Source: CAVZBW01 sp963778465 (lineage in GTDB: Bacteria; Actinomycetota; Acidimicrobiia; Acidimicrobiales; RAAP-2). From it: DNA of 64,000 nt. The stretch is taken from assembly GCA_963778465.1 (NCBI GenBank), contig CAVZUK010000003.1, positions 1,860,001-1,924,000 of the forward strand, read 5' to 3'. The translations under genes were made by a program, and so were the position numbers. Below are positions 54,613-63,328 of the stretch, in pieces (position 1 is the first letter of the stretch; every line of letters starts with the position of its first letter). The notes under the pieces were generated by a model. The model made no database searches. It saw only the letters and a list, made by a program, of their open reading frames with translations, and had not been told where the DNA came from.

Positions 54613-56288
54613 ATGGTTTCGGCGGAGAGGCTGCGTCCTGCGGATCTCCGCGAGACCATGGTGACCTATCGAGACCTGCTCCGGAGCCACCGGGAGTCGC
54701 TCAACCGTCTCAACGTCTACCCGGTGCCCGACGGGGACACGGGCACCAACATGGCCCTGACGCTCGACGCGGTCGTGACCGAGCTGGAAGCCCTGGCCGA
54801 CTCGCCCTCGATGGGGGAGCTGTGCAAGGCCATCTCCCACGGGTCGCTCATGGGCGCCCGTGGCAACTCGGGCGTCATCCTCTCCCAGCTCCTGAGGGGC
54901 GCAGGCGAGCGGCTCGCCGCCGTGGACGAGGCCGGACCGGCGGAGGTCGCCGCGGCGCTGGCCCACGCCAGCGAGCTCGCGCGCCAGGCGGTCGTGCGGC
55001 CCGTCGAGGGCACCATCCTCACGGTGGCCGACGCAGCCGCCGGGGCTGCGTCCCGTGCCGCCGGCGGCACCCTGGTCGAGGTGCTCGACGCGGCGCGCCG
55101 GAGCGCCGGAGCGACGCTCGAGCGCACCCCCGAGATGCTCCCGGCTCTCAAGCGGGCCGGCGTGGTGGACGCGGGCGGTGCCGGGCTCGTGCTCCTGTTC
55201 GACGCACTGCTCGCGGTGGTCGACCGCCGCGCGCTGCCACCGCCACCGCCCGAGCCCGCGGTGGCTCCGGGCGCGGCTGCTCCGGAGCCACGGCCGTCGC
55301 CGGGGCTCTCGCGACCGGCGAGGTCGGGGAGGACATCGCGGACCTCCGCTATGAGGTGATGTACCTGCTCGAGGCCCCGGACGACACGATTCCCGCGCTC
55401 AAGGAGGTCTGGGCGGGGATCGGAGACTCGATCGTGATGGTCGGTGGCAACGGCTTGTGGAATTGCCACATCCACACCCAGGACATCGGCGCCGCCATCG
55501 AGGCGGCCCTGGACGCCGGCCGCCCCCGGGACATCCGGGTCACCGACCTCCTCGAGCAGGTGGAGGAGGAGCGGTGGGTCCGCGAGAGCGCCGACGGTGG
55601 GGACGTCGCGGCCACGCCGTCCGGCCCGCCACCCGCCACCGCGGTGGTGGCGGTGGTCAACGGCGTAGGGCTGGGCCGGATCTTCCGCTCCCTCGGGGCC
55701 TTTTGGCAGGTCCAGGGTGGCCAGACCCTCAACCCGTCCACGGGACAGCTGCTCGAGGCGGTGGAGTCCACCGGCTCCCCGCAGGTCGTCATCCTGCCCA
55801 ACAACGCCAACGTCCGACTGGTGGCGGAGCAGGTCGGAACCCTCGCCCCGGGGAGGGTGGCGGTGGTGCCGACCGACAGCATCGTCGAGGGCTTCGCAGC
55901 CCTCCTCGCCTACGACCCGGCCTCCGAGCTGGAGGACAACCTCTGCGCCATGACCGCCTCTGCCAGCCGCGTCGTGCCCGGGGAGATCACCCGGGCCGTG
56001 CGCGACGCGGAGACGGCCGCCGGGTCGGTCCGCGAGGGCGAGTGGATCGCCCTGTCCCGGGAGGGCGTGGTGACCTTCGGCGAGATGCTCTCCGACGTCG
56101 TGTGCGCGTTGCTCGGTGCCTTGATCGGCGACGAGCACGAGCTCGTGACGATCATCGAGGGCGAGGGGTCGTCGGCTGCCGACACCCGCCGGATCACCGA
56201 GTGGCTCCACGACGAGCACCCCTCCGTCGCCGCCGAGGTCCATCACGGCGGCCAACCTCTGTACCCGTACCTCCTCGGCGTCGAGTGA
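54613..56288 (+). pseudogene. DAK2/FakA-type fatty acid kinase gene with a -1 frameshift
   Basis: The first part, from ATG 54613, is a DAK2 domain with NRLNVYPVPDGDTGTNM and GARGNSGVILSQLLRG. The second part, in another frame from about 55270, begins around ATAVAGALATGEVGEDIADL. It holds the FakA middle and C-terminal domains: LRYEVMYLLEAPDDTIPAL, GNGLWNCHIHTQDIG, and VVILPNNANVRLVAEQ. The shift lies in a Pro/Ala-rich linker near 55240-55300 and equals one missing base. In other bacteria FakA phosphorylates fatty acids for phospholipid synthesis; the plsX gene is nearby. It may be a sequencing error; the ATG follows CCCGAGA, a weak ribosome site. Confidence 0.8.
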
Positions 56289-58489
56289 ACGGCGCGGGAG
56301 GCCGGCGGCTCCGCCGACTCCAGGAGCTCTCCGTCGACGTGCTCGCCGAGGTCGGGCCCGAGCGGGTCAGGTCGCTCGACTCCATGGGCATCTCGACCGT
56401 GCTCGATCTGCTGACCACCTACCCGCGCCGGTACATCGATCGGACCCGTCAGGCCGACCTGCGGGACCTGGCCGTGGGGGACGAGGCGGTGGTCCTGGCG
56501 GAGGTGCGCTCCGCGCATGCCCGCCGCACCCGCCGCGGCAAGGCCCTGGTCGAGCTCACCGTGCACGACGGCACCGGAGGTATGCGGGTCGTCTTCTTCA
56601 ACCAGGCGTGGCGCCACCGGCAGCTCCCCCGGGGCTCCCAGGCGCTGTTCTTTGGCAAGCTCGACACCTACCGGGGCGAGCGCCAGATGACCAACCCGGT
56701 CGTGGACCTCGTGGCGGCGGGGGACGCGGCCGGGCAGGCAGTCGGATCCCGCACGGGGCGCATCGTCGCGGTGTACCCGGCGTCGGCCAAGGCGGGCCTT
56801 TCGAGCTGGGAGCTCGGGCGCTTCGTGACCGAGGCGCTCGACCGGGCCGGCCCGCTCGCCGAGCCGCTCGGTCCGGAATTGCGGCACCGGCTCGGGCTGA
56901 TCGACCGCTCGAGCGCCCTGCGGGCGATCCATCACCCCGAGGCCCTGGGAGACGTCCGACCGGCCCGCGACCGGTTGGCCTTCGACGAGCTGTTGCGGTT
57001 GCAGACGGCCGTGGTGCTCCGGCGGCGGGCGCTCGCCCGGGACTCGCAGGGCATCCGCCACCAGGTCTCCGAGCTCGACCTGCCCGGAGATGAGCCACGA
57101 CTCGTGCCGGAGCGCTCGCTGATCCGGACCTTTCTCGAGGGGTTGCCCTTCGAGCTGACCGGGGCGCAGCGCGAGGCCCTCGATCGGATCCTCACCGACC
57201 TCTCCCAGCCCCTGCCGATGCACCGCCTGTTGCAGGGGGACGTCGGTTCGGGCAAGACCGTCGTGGCCGTGGCGGCCCTGCTGGGCGCGGTCCAGGGTGG
57301 CCACCAGGGCGCCCTGATGGCGCCAACTGCGGTCCTCGCCGAGCAGCACCACGCGGTCGTCCGCTCGCTGACGGGCGCCTTGTCGGTCACCGACCCCGAC
57401 CGCCTGGGGGGTGAGCGCCCGCTGCGCGTCTCGCTCCTCACCAACCGGACCCCCGCCTCCCAGCGGGCCAGGATCCGCCAGGGCCTCGAACTCGGGACGG
57501 TGGACCTCGTGGTTGGCACGCACGCCCTCTTGACCGAGGACGTCCGGTTCCGCTCGCTCGGGGTGGTGGTCATCGACGAGCAGCACCGCTTCGGCGTCGA
57601 GCAGCGCGCCGCGCTCCGGGACAAGGGCCGCAGCGCGGACGCCCATCCGGACCTCCTCGTGATGACGGCCACCCCGATCCCGCGGACCGCGGCAATGGTG
57701 CTCTTCGGCGACCTCGACATGACCGTGCTGGACGAGAGCCCTCCCGGGAGGCGTCCGGTCGAGACGGTCTGGGCCCGTACGCCGGCGGACGAGGAGGAGG
57801 CTTGGCGACGCGTGCGCTCGGAGGTGGCCGAGGGTCGTCGCGCCTACGTCGTGTGCCCGCTGGTCGAGGGATCCCCTCGCATCGAGGCGCGCTCCGCGGT
57901 CGCCGAGGCGGAGCGGCTGGCCCGGGACACGCTCGCGGGGATCCCGCTCACCCTGCTGCACGGCCAGATGGCGGCAGCCGACCGGGACGCCGCGATGGCG
58001 TCCTTCCGAGAGGGCTCGCACCCCGTGATGGTCGCGACCACGGTGATCGAGGTGGGCGTCGACGTGCCCGAGGCGACGGTGATGGTGATCGAGGACGCCC
58101 AGCGGTTCGGCATCGCCCAGCTCCACCAGCTCCGCGGCCGGGTCGGCCGGGCCGGCGACCAGAGCTGGTGCTTCCTCCTCGGGCGGGGGTCGACGCCGGA
58201 AGCCGACGAACGCCTCGGCGCCCTCGAGTCCTCCACCGACGGTTTCGCGCTGGCCGAGGTGGACCTCGACGTGCGCGGCGAGGGGACGATCCTGGGGGCC
58301 CGCCAGACCGGCCGCAGCGACCTTCGCCTGGCCTCGCTGCGGCGGGACCGGGATCTCCTCGAACGGGCCCGGGAGGTGGCCGAGGCGGTGGTCGAGGAGG
58401 ACCCCTTCCTCGCCGCCCACGAGGTGCTCTTCGACGAGGTGCGCCTCGTGCTCGAGGAGGACGAGGAGGAGTACCTCTTCAAGAGCTGA
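56285..58489 (+). CDS. recG: ATP-dependent DNA helicase RecG
   Basis: 734 residues from GTG 56285 (GTGA overlap). The wedge/OB domain is N-terminal (ALVELTVHDGTGGMRVVFFN); helicase motifs: QGDVGSGKTVVAVAAL (Walker A), VIDEQHRFGVEQR (DExx box, DEQH), ATPIPRTAAM, and QLHQLRGRVGRAGDQSWC. Remodels stalled forks and recombination intermediates. Normal length, intact. Confidence 0.95.
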   Translation: MNGAGGRRLRRLQELSVDVLAEVGPERVRSLDSMGISTVLDLLTTYPRRYIDRTRQADLRDLAVGDEAVVLAEVRSAHARRTRRGKALVELTVHDGTGGMRVVFFNQAWRHRQLPRGSQALFFGKLDTYRGERQMTNPVVDLVAAGDAAGQAVGSRTGRIVAVYPASAKAGLSSWELGRFVTEALDRAGPLAEPLGPELRHRLGLIDRSSALRAIHHPEALGDVRPARDRLAFDELLRLQTAVVLRRRALARDSQGIRHQVSELDLPGDEPRLVPERSLIRTFLEGLPFELTGAQREALDRILTDLSQPLPMHRLLQGDVGSGKTVVAVAALLGAVQGGHQGALMAPTAVLAEQHHAVVRSLTGALSVTDPDRLGGERPLRVSLLTNRTPASQRARIRQGLELGTVDLVVGTHALLTEDVRFRSLGVVVIDEQHRFGVEQRAALRDKGRSADAHPDLLVMTATPIPRTAAMVLFGDLDMTVLDESPPGRRPVETVWARTPADEEEAWRRVRSEVAEGRRAYVVCPLVEGSPRIEARSAVAEAERLARDTLAGIPLTLLHGQMAAADRDAAMASFREGSHPVMVATTVIEVGVDVPEATVMVIEDAQRFGIAQLHQLRGRVGRAGDQSWCFLLGRGSTPEADERLGALESSTDGFALAEVDLDVRGEGTILGARQTGRSDLRLASLRRDRDLLERAREVAEAVVEEDPFLAAHEVLFDEVRLVLEEDEEEYLFKS

Positions 58490-58571
58490 GCCGGGCTCAG
58501 GGGCTGCGATGGGCCGAGGCCGGTCGACGAGCTGGCACAGGCAGGGGCGGTAGCTTCGCTACGGTGGGCGC

Positions 58572-59123
58572 GTGCGGGTCATCGGGGGCCGCAGCCGGGG
58601 TCGACGCCTTCCTGCGCGTCTCCCATCGGGCGTGCGGCCGACATCCGATCGCGTCCGGGAGGCGGTCTTCGACATCCTCGGGAGCCTCGGTGGGGTGGAG
58701 GGTCTTCACGTCCTCGACCTCTTCTGCGGCAGCGGCGCCCTCGGCGTCGAGGCGCTGTCGCGCGGCGCGACGTCCGCCACCTTCGTCGACCGGGATGCGC
58801 GCTCCCTCGCCGCGGCGCGCCACAACCTCGAACACGCCGGCCTGGCCGGCGACTCGGTGCGCCTCGTTCGGGCCTCGTTGCCCGGGTGGCTCTCCGGCGA
58901 TGCCACCCGCCGCTTCGACGTCGCCTTCTGCGATCCGCCCTATGCCTTCGACCGATGGCCCCGACTCCTCGAGCTCTTGCCCGCGGGTCTCGCCGTGCTG
59001 GAATCCGATCATGAGCTCGGTCTGCCCGGCGGCTGGGATGTCGTCAGGACCCGTCACTACGGCGGTACGCTCGTGACCGTGGCGCGCCGTCTCCCCAGGC
59101 TCCCCGAATTGGCCGATTCGTGA
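58572..59123 (+). CDS. rsmD: 16S rRNA (guanine(966)-N2)-methyltransferase RsmD
   Basis: 183 residues, GTG start. MRVIGGRSRGRRLPAR at the N-terminus, SAM site LHVLDLFCGSGALGVEALSR, and catalytic DPPY (CDPPYAFDRW). Modifies 16S rRNA. Overlaps coaD by 4 bases. Confidence 0.93.
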   Translation: MRVIGGRSRGRRLPARLPSGVRPTSDRVREAVFDILGSLGGVEGLHVLDLFCGSGALGVEALSRGATSATFVDRDARSLAAARHNLEHAGLAGDSVRLVRASLPGWLSGDATRRFDVAFCDPPYAFDRWPRLLELLPAGLAVLESDHELGLPGGWDVVRTRHYGGTLVTVARRLPRLPELADS

Positions 59124-59641
59124 CCGTCGCCGTCTTTCCCGGATCTTTCGACCCGCTGCACAACGGCCACCTCGAGGTCGTCGAGCGCGCCTGTCGCATC
59201 TTCGATCAGGTCGTGGTCGCGGCGATCCGCAACCCGCAAAAGAGCCAGGCGAGCTTCGACCTGACCGAGCGCAAGGAGATGCTCGAGGAGGCCCTCGCCC
59301 ATCTCCCGAGGGTGAGGGTGGTCTCGATGTCCACGCTCGTCGTGAACGTCGCCCGTGACGTCGGGGCCACGGTGATCGTCCGTGGGCTGCGTGCCGTGTC
59401 CGATTTCGAAAACGAGCTGCAGATGTCGCAGATGAACCGCCAGCTCTCGGGGATCGAGACCGTGTTCATCCCGACGAGCTCGGCCCACTCGTTCATCGCC
59501 TCCAAGCTCTTGAAGGAGGTCGTCCGCTACGGCGGAGACGTCAGCCCCTTCGTGCCCGAGTCGATCAACCGCCGGCTCAAGGAGAAGTTCGGGGGTCCCG
59601 ACAACGGGGCGGACGACAAGGGACCAGAGGGGGGGGAGTAG
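59120..59641 (+). CDS. coaD: Pantetheine-phosphate adenylyltransferase
   Basis: 173 residues, GTG start overlapping rsmD stop. FPGSFDPLHNGHLEVVERA holds the nucleotide-binding HxGH; VRGLRAVSDFENELQMSQMN and SSAHSFIASKLLKEV complete the active site. Adenylylates 4'-phosphopantetheine in CoA synthesis. Confidence 0.95.
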   Translation: MTVAVFPGSFDPLHNGHLEVVERACRIFDQVVVAAIRNPQKSQASFDLTERKEMLEEALAHLPRVRVVSMSTLVVNVARDVGATVIVRGLRAVSDFENELQMSQMNRQLSGIETVFIPTSSAHSFIASKLLKEVVRYGGDVSPFVPESINRRLKEKFGGPDNGADDKGPEGGE

Positions 59642-59643
59642 CG

Positions 59644-60237
59644 ATGAGCGACTTTTCGTCCGACCTCCCGCAGGAGCCCGGGGGTGTTCCGCCGGATCTC
59701 GACGTCGACACGCTCGTGCGTCGCTCCCTCGAGATCGTCAACACCGCCAAGACGATGCCGCTCTCCGCGTCGGTGCTCGTCTCGAGGGACGAGCTCTCCG
59801 AGCTCTTGTCCGCAGCGCTCGAGCGCCTGCCGCAGGAGATCCGCCAGGCGCGGTGGCTGCTCAAGGAGCGCGACGAGTTCCTCGCCGAGCGCCGCCGTGA
59901 GGCCGACGCGCTCATGGAGGAAGTAAAGGTCCAGGCCGAGCGCATGGTGTCCCGGGCGGAGATCGTCCGCCAGGCCAACCAGGTGGCACAGCGCATCCTC
60001 GACGACGCCAACGAGGACGCACGACGCATGCGCCACGAGGTCGAGGACTACTGCGATCAGCGGCTGGCGGGCATGGAGATCGTGCTCGACCGGCTGATGC
60101 GGACCGTCAAGTCCGGGCGGGAGAAGCTGCAGGCGACGTCGCTCACGGCCACGGAGGCCGTCGGGACCGCCGGAGCCGCCCCCACGAGCGAGGAGGAGTC
60201 GAGCGAGGACGGGTTCTTCGACCAAGACCGCGCCTGA
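59644..60237 (+). CDS. DivIVA-like coiled-coil protein, SepIVA type
   Basis: 197 residues, ATG 59644 with GGGGGGAG ahead. A central coiled coil (SEIVRQANQVAQ-like, residues ~60-160) with RILDDANEDARRMRHEVEDY resembles the mycobacterial septum protein SepIVA (Rv2927c), which sits next to DUF177 there too. Role in division or cell-wall precursor organisation is inferred from that relation. Confidence 0.75.
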   Translation: MSDFSSDLPQEPGGVPPDLDVDTLVRRSLEIVNTAKTMPLSASVLVSRDELSELLSAALERLPQEIRQARWLLKERDEFLAERRREADALMEEVKVQAERMVSRAEIVRQANQVAQRILDDANEDARRMRHEVEDYCDQRLAGMEIVLDRLMRTVKSGREKLQATSLTATEAVGTAGAAPTSEEESSEDGFFDQDRA

Positions 60238-60247
60238 GGAGGCCGCC

Positions 60248-60781
60248 GTGTCCAGCGAACCATTCGTCGTCCACGTGGCGCAGCTGCGCCGAGTCACCGG
60301 GTCCACCCGGCGGGAAACCCGCAAGGGCCGGGTCGATCCCCACGAGGGGATAGGCGGTCCCGGTCCCGGTGACAGCCTCATACCCGAGGGGGAGCTCGTC
60401 ACCTGCGACGTCGAGCTCCAGTCGTTCCCCGGCGGGGTGATGGCCCGAGGCACCGTCACCACCCCCTGGTCCGGAGCCTGTCGCCGCTGCATGCGGCCGG
60501 TGCGGGGAGAGCTCCGCATCGACGTGCGGGAGCGCTTCGTCGTTCCGGAGATGCTGGCGGGCGACGAGGAGGCCTATCCCATCGTCGAGGATCGGCTGAA
60601 CCTCGAGCCCATGGTCCACGACGCCGTCGTCCTCGAGCTGCCGACGGTGCCGCTGTGCCGTGAGGACTGCCGGGGCCTCTGCCCGCGGTGCGGCGTCGAC
60701 CGCAACCAGGAGACCTGCGAATGCGCGGCACCGAGGGATCCCAGATGGGCTAGCCTCGACGTGCTCCGATCGGCACCCTGA
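60248..60781 (+). CDS. DUF177 (YceD) protein
   Basis: 177 residues, GTG start. CRRCMRPVRGEL and CREDCRGLCPRCGVDRN with CEC give a metal-binding C-terminus. YceD lies before rpmF in most bacteria, as here, and is thought to affect 23S rRNA processing or stability; a plant homologue is required for that. Confidence 0.88.
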   Translation: MSSEPFVVHVAQLRRVTGSTRRETRKGRVDPHEGIGGPGPGDSLIPEGELVTCDVELQSFPGGVMARGTVTTPWSGACRRCMRPVRGELRIDVRERFVVPEMLAGDEEAYPIVEDRLNLEPMVHDAVVLELPTVPLCREDCRGLCPRCGVDRNQETCECAAPRDPRWASLDVLRSAP

Positions 60782-60916
60782 GCCACCGGGGCTGGCCGGC
60801 TGCCGCCGGACCGAAGGCCCGAGGATGTCGGGACCGACTCGGGCCAGCACCGCTCGATCTCGCAGCCTGAGAAGACCGACCCGAAGCCACGACCCAGCAA
60901 AATGGAGTAGACGACC

Positions 60917-61096
60917 ATGGCCGTCCCCAAGAAGAAGACGTCGAAGGCCAAGGGCCGCAGCCGCCAGGCCGCCAACTGGGTCCTCCAGCCACCCGCCAGG
61001 AGCGTGTGCCCACAGTGCCGGCAGGCCAAGCGGCCGCACGTGGTCTGTCCCAACTGCGGGTGGTACAAGGGGCGTCAGGCCGTCGAGGTCGATTGA
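60917..61096 (+). CDS. rpmF: 50S ribosomal protein L32
   Basis: 59 residues, MAVPKKKTSKAKGRSRQAAN at the start and CPQCRQAKRPHVVCPNCGWY as zinc ribbon. Between DUF177 and plsX as usual. Translation ends at TGA 61094. Confidence 0.97.
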   Translation: MAVPKKKTSKAKGRSRQAANWVLQPPARSVCPQCRQAKRPHVVCPNCGWYKGRQAVEVD

Positions 61097-61101
61097 GCGC
61101 T

Positions 61102-62085
61102 GTGAGCCCCGACGGCCCCGCCGTGGCCGTCGACGCCATGGGCGGCGACCGGGCACCGGGGGAGATCGTGGCAGGGGCTCGCCGGGCGGCCGACGCCGGC
61201 ATCCCCGTGATCCTCGTGGGACCTCCCGACCAGGTCGGGGACACGCAGGGACTCGAGCTCTTCCCCTGTGAGCAGGTCATCGCCATGGACGAGGAGCCGG
61301 GATCGGCCGTCCGTCGAAAGAAGGACTCCTCGCTCGTGCGGACTGCCGAGCTCGTGCGAGACGGCAAGGCGTCGGCCATGGTGAGCGCTGGCAACACGGG
61401 AGCCACGATGGCCTCCGCGCTCCTGCGCATGGGCCGGCTCCGGGGAGTGGGGCGTCCGGCGATCGCCACGCCGCTGCCGAGACCCGGGAGACCCCCGGCC
61501 TTCTTGCTCGACGCGGGTGCCAACGCCGACTGCACCCCCGCCATGCTCGTCCAGTTCGCCCGGATGGGGTCCGCATACTCCGCGGCCCGTTGCGGCATCG
61601 AGCGGCCGACCGTCGGCCTGCTCTCCATCGGCGAGGAGCCCACCAAGGGCAACGCGCTCGCCAAGGAGGCCCACTCCCTCTTGGTCGCGGAGAAGGGCCT
61701 GCACTTCTCCGGCAACGTCGAGGGCCGAGACCTGCTCGGCGGCCCGGTCGACGTGGTCGTCACCGACGGCTTCACGGGCAACGTCGCCCTGAAGGCGCTC
61801 GAAGGCTCGCTGCGGTTCCTGGTGAACGCCCTCCTCGACGTGTTCGCTCGAAACGAAGAGACGCGGGCCGCCTCGGAGGCCCTCATGCCGCACCTGCTCC
61901 CGCTCTTCGGGGAGATCGACCCCGACGGGACCGGTGGGGCCATGCTCCTCGGGGTGAAGGGGGTGTGCGTGATCAGCCATGGCTCCTCGTCCGCCGTGGC
62001 CATCGACAACGCCGTCCGGATCGCCTACGAGCTGCACCAACGCGGGTTGGTCGACGATATCGCCCACGCGGTGGCCGCCGGCTGA
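61102..62085 (+). CDS. plsX: Phosphate acyltransferase PlsX
   Basis: 327 residues from GTG 61102; TTG 61093 is an alternative that overlaps rpmF. PAVAVDAMGGDRAPGEIVAG, SAGNTGATMASALLRMGR and DGFTGNVALKALEG match. Converts acyl-ACP to acyl phosphate for glycerolipid synthesis. Upstream of acpP. Confidence 0.93.
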   Translation: MSPDGPAVAVDAMGGDRAPGEIVAGARRAADAGIPVILVGPPDQVGDTQGLELFPCEQVIAMDEEPGSAVRRKKDSSLVRTAELVRDGKASAMVSAGNTGATMASALLRMGRLRGVGRPAIATPLPRPGRPPAFLLDAGANADCTPAMLVQFARMGSAYSAARCGIERPTVGLLSIGEEPTKGNALAKEAHSLLVAEKGLHFSGNVEGRDLLGGPVDVVVTDGFTGNVALKALEGSLRFLVNALLDVFARNEETRAASEALMPHLLPLFGEIDPDGTGGAMLLGVKGVCVISHGSSSAVAIDNAVRIAYELHQRGLVDDIAHAVAAG

Positions 62086-62233
62086 GCCCTGCCGTCGGGG
62101 GGAGCTCGCCCGCCGGCGCTCCGAATGGGGACGCTCGCCCGGTACCCTGCGGATATCATCACCAGCGTTTCCCGCCCGTCCTCGGGGGACCGGTGGGGGC
62201 GGGGGCCAGAAAGACGAGAGGGCAGGAGCCACA

Positions 62234-62530
62234 GTGCCTGCAGAGACCCATACCGATAGGGGCCCGTTGGACCGGCAGGGGGTCTATGACCTCGTCCGGG
62301 ACCAGCTGGCGGACATCTTGGAGATCGATCCTTCGACGATCTCGGAGAGCTCGTCGTTCGTCGAGGACCTCGACGCCGACTCCCTCGCCCTGATAGAGCT
62401 GGTCGAGGCCCTCGAAGAGGAGATCGGAGAACGCTCGGTCGGCTTCCGGATCGAGGACGAGGACCTCGAAGACCTCCGCACGGTGCGAGATGCCGTCGAC
62501 TACGTCGTGGCCCGGCTCGACGCCGACTGA
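62234..62530 (+). CDS. acpP: Acyl carrier protein
   Basis: 98 residues from GTG 62234 (AGGAG upstream). The 4'-phosphopantetheine serine lies in LDADSLALIELVEALEEE. N-terminal extension of ~18 residues and an acidic tail are longer than usual. Overlaps rnc by 41 bases. Confidence 0.9.
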   Translation: MPAETHTDRGPLDRQGVYDLVRDQLADILEIDPSTISESSSFVEDLDADSLALIELVEALEEEIGERSVGFRIEDEDLEDLRTVRDAVDYVVARLDAD

Positions 62531-63257
62531 TCCCTCTTCCGACGACCCGGGCGCCACGGTCCCGGTCTCGTCCGCCGAGGATCCCGGGCTCCTCGCCGAG
62601 CGCCTCGGTTACGGCTTCGAGGACCTCGGCCTCTTGCGGCAGGCGCTGTCGCACCGCAGCTGGTGCGGGGAGCAGGGGCAGCCCGAGTCCAACGAGCGGC
62701 TCGAGTTCCTCGGTGACGCCGTGCTCGGGCTGGTCGTCGCCGAGCACTCCTACGCCGCCTTCCCCGGACTTCCCGAGGGCCAGTTGGCCAAGATCCGCTC
62801 CGCAGTGGTGAACGCCCGGATCCTGGCCGAGATCGCCAACGAGCTGAGCCTCGGCGACAACCTCATGCTGGGCCGGGGCGAGGAGGCGTCGGGCGGCCGG
62901 ACCAAGGTCTCCATCCTGGCCGACGCCATGGAGGCCGTCATCGGAGCGGTCTACCTCGACGGGGGCTGGGCCCCCGCCCGCTCGCTCGTGCTGCGCCTGC
63001 TCGAGCAGCGCATCGCCGAGGTCGCCGACGCCCCGGACGGGTTCGATCACAAGAGCAGGCTCCAAGAGCTCACCGTGCATCGCGGCGCCGGTCAGCCCCG
63101 GTACGTCCTGCAAGGCTCGGGGCCGGACCACGAGCGCCGGTACCGCGCAGAGGTCCTGGTCGGGGGGGTCCGATACGGGATCGGGGAAGGGACGTCGAAG
63201 AAGGATGCCGAGCAGAACGCCGCACGCCAGGCCTACGAGGCCTTGCAGAGCGGTTAG
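62490..63257 (+). CDS. rnc: Ribonuclease III
   Basis: 255 residues from ATG 62490 inside acpP; no later ATG/GTG before the fold. RNase III signature NERLEFLGDAVLGLVVAEH and metal-binding acids (LADAMEAVIGAVYLDGG). C-terminal dsRNA-binding domain from DHKSRLQELTVHRG. Cleaves dsRNA in rRNA processing. Confidence 0.93.
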   Translation: MPSTTSWPGSTPTDPSSDDPGATVPVSSAEDPGLLAERLGYGFEDLGLLRQALSHRSWCGEQGQPESNERLEFLGDAVLGLVVAEHSYAAFPGLPEGQLAKIRSAVVNARILAEIANELSLGDNLMLGRGEEASGGRTKVSILADAMEAVIGAVYLDGGWAPARSLVLRLLEQRIAEVADAPDGFDHKSRLQELTVHRGAGQPRYVLQGSGPDHERRYRAEVLVGGVRYGIGEGTSKKDAEQNAARQAYEALQSG

Positions 63258-63328
63258 GGGTCACGCGGCGAGAGGCGTCGAGCACCGGTCGTCCCCGTCG
63301 CCACGGACTGCACAGATGGGGGGACGCG

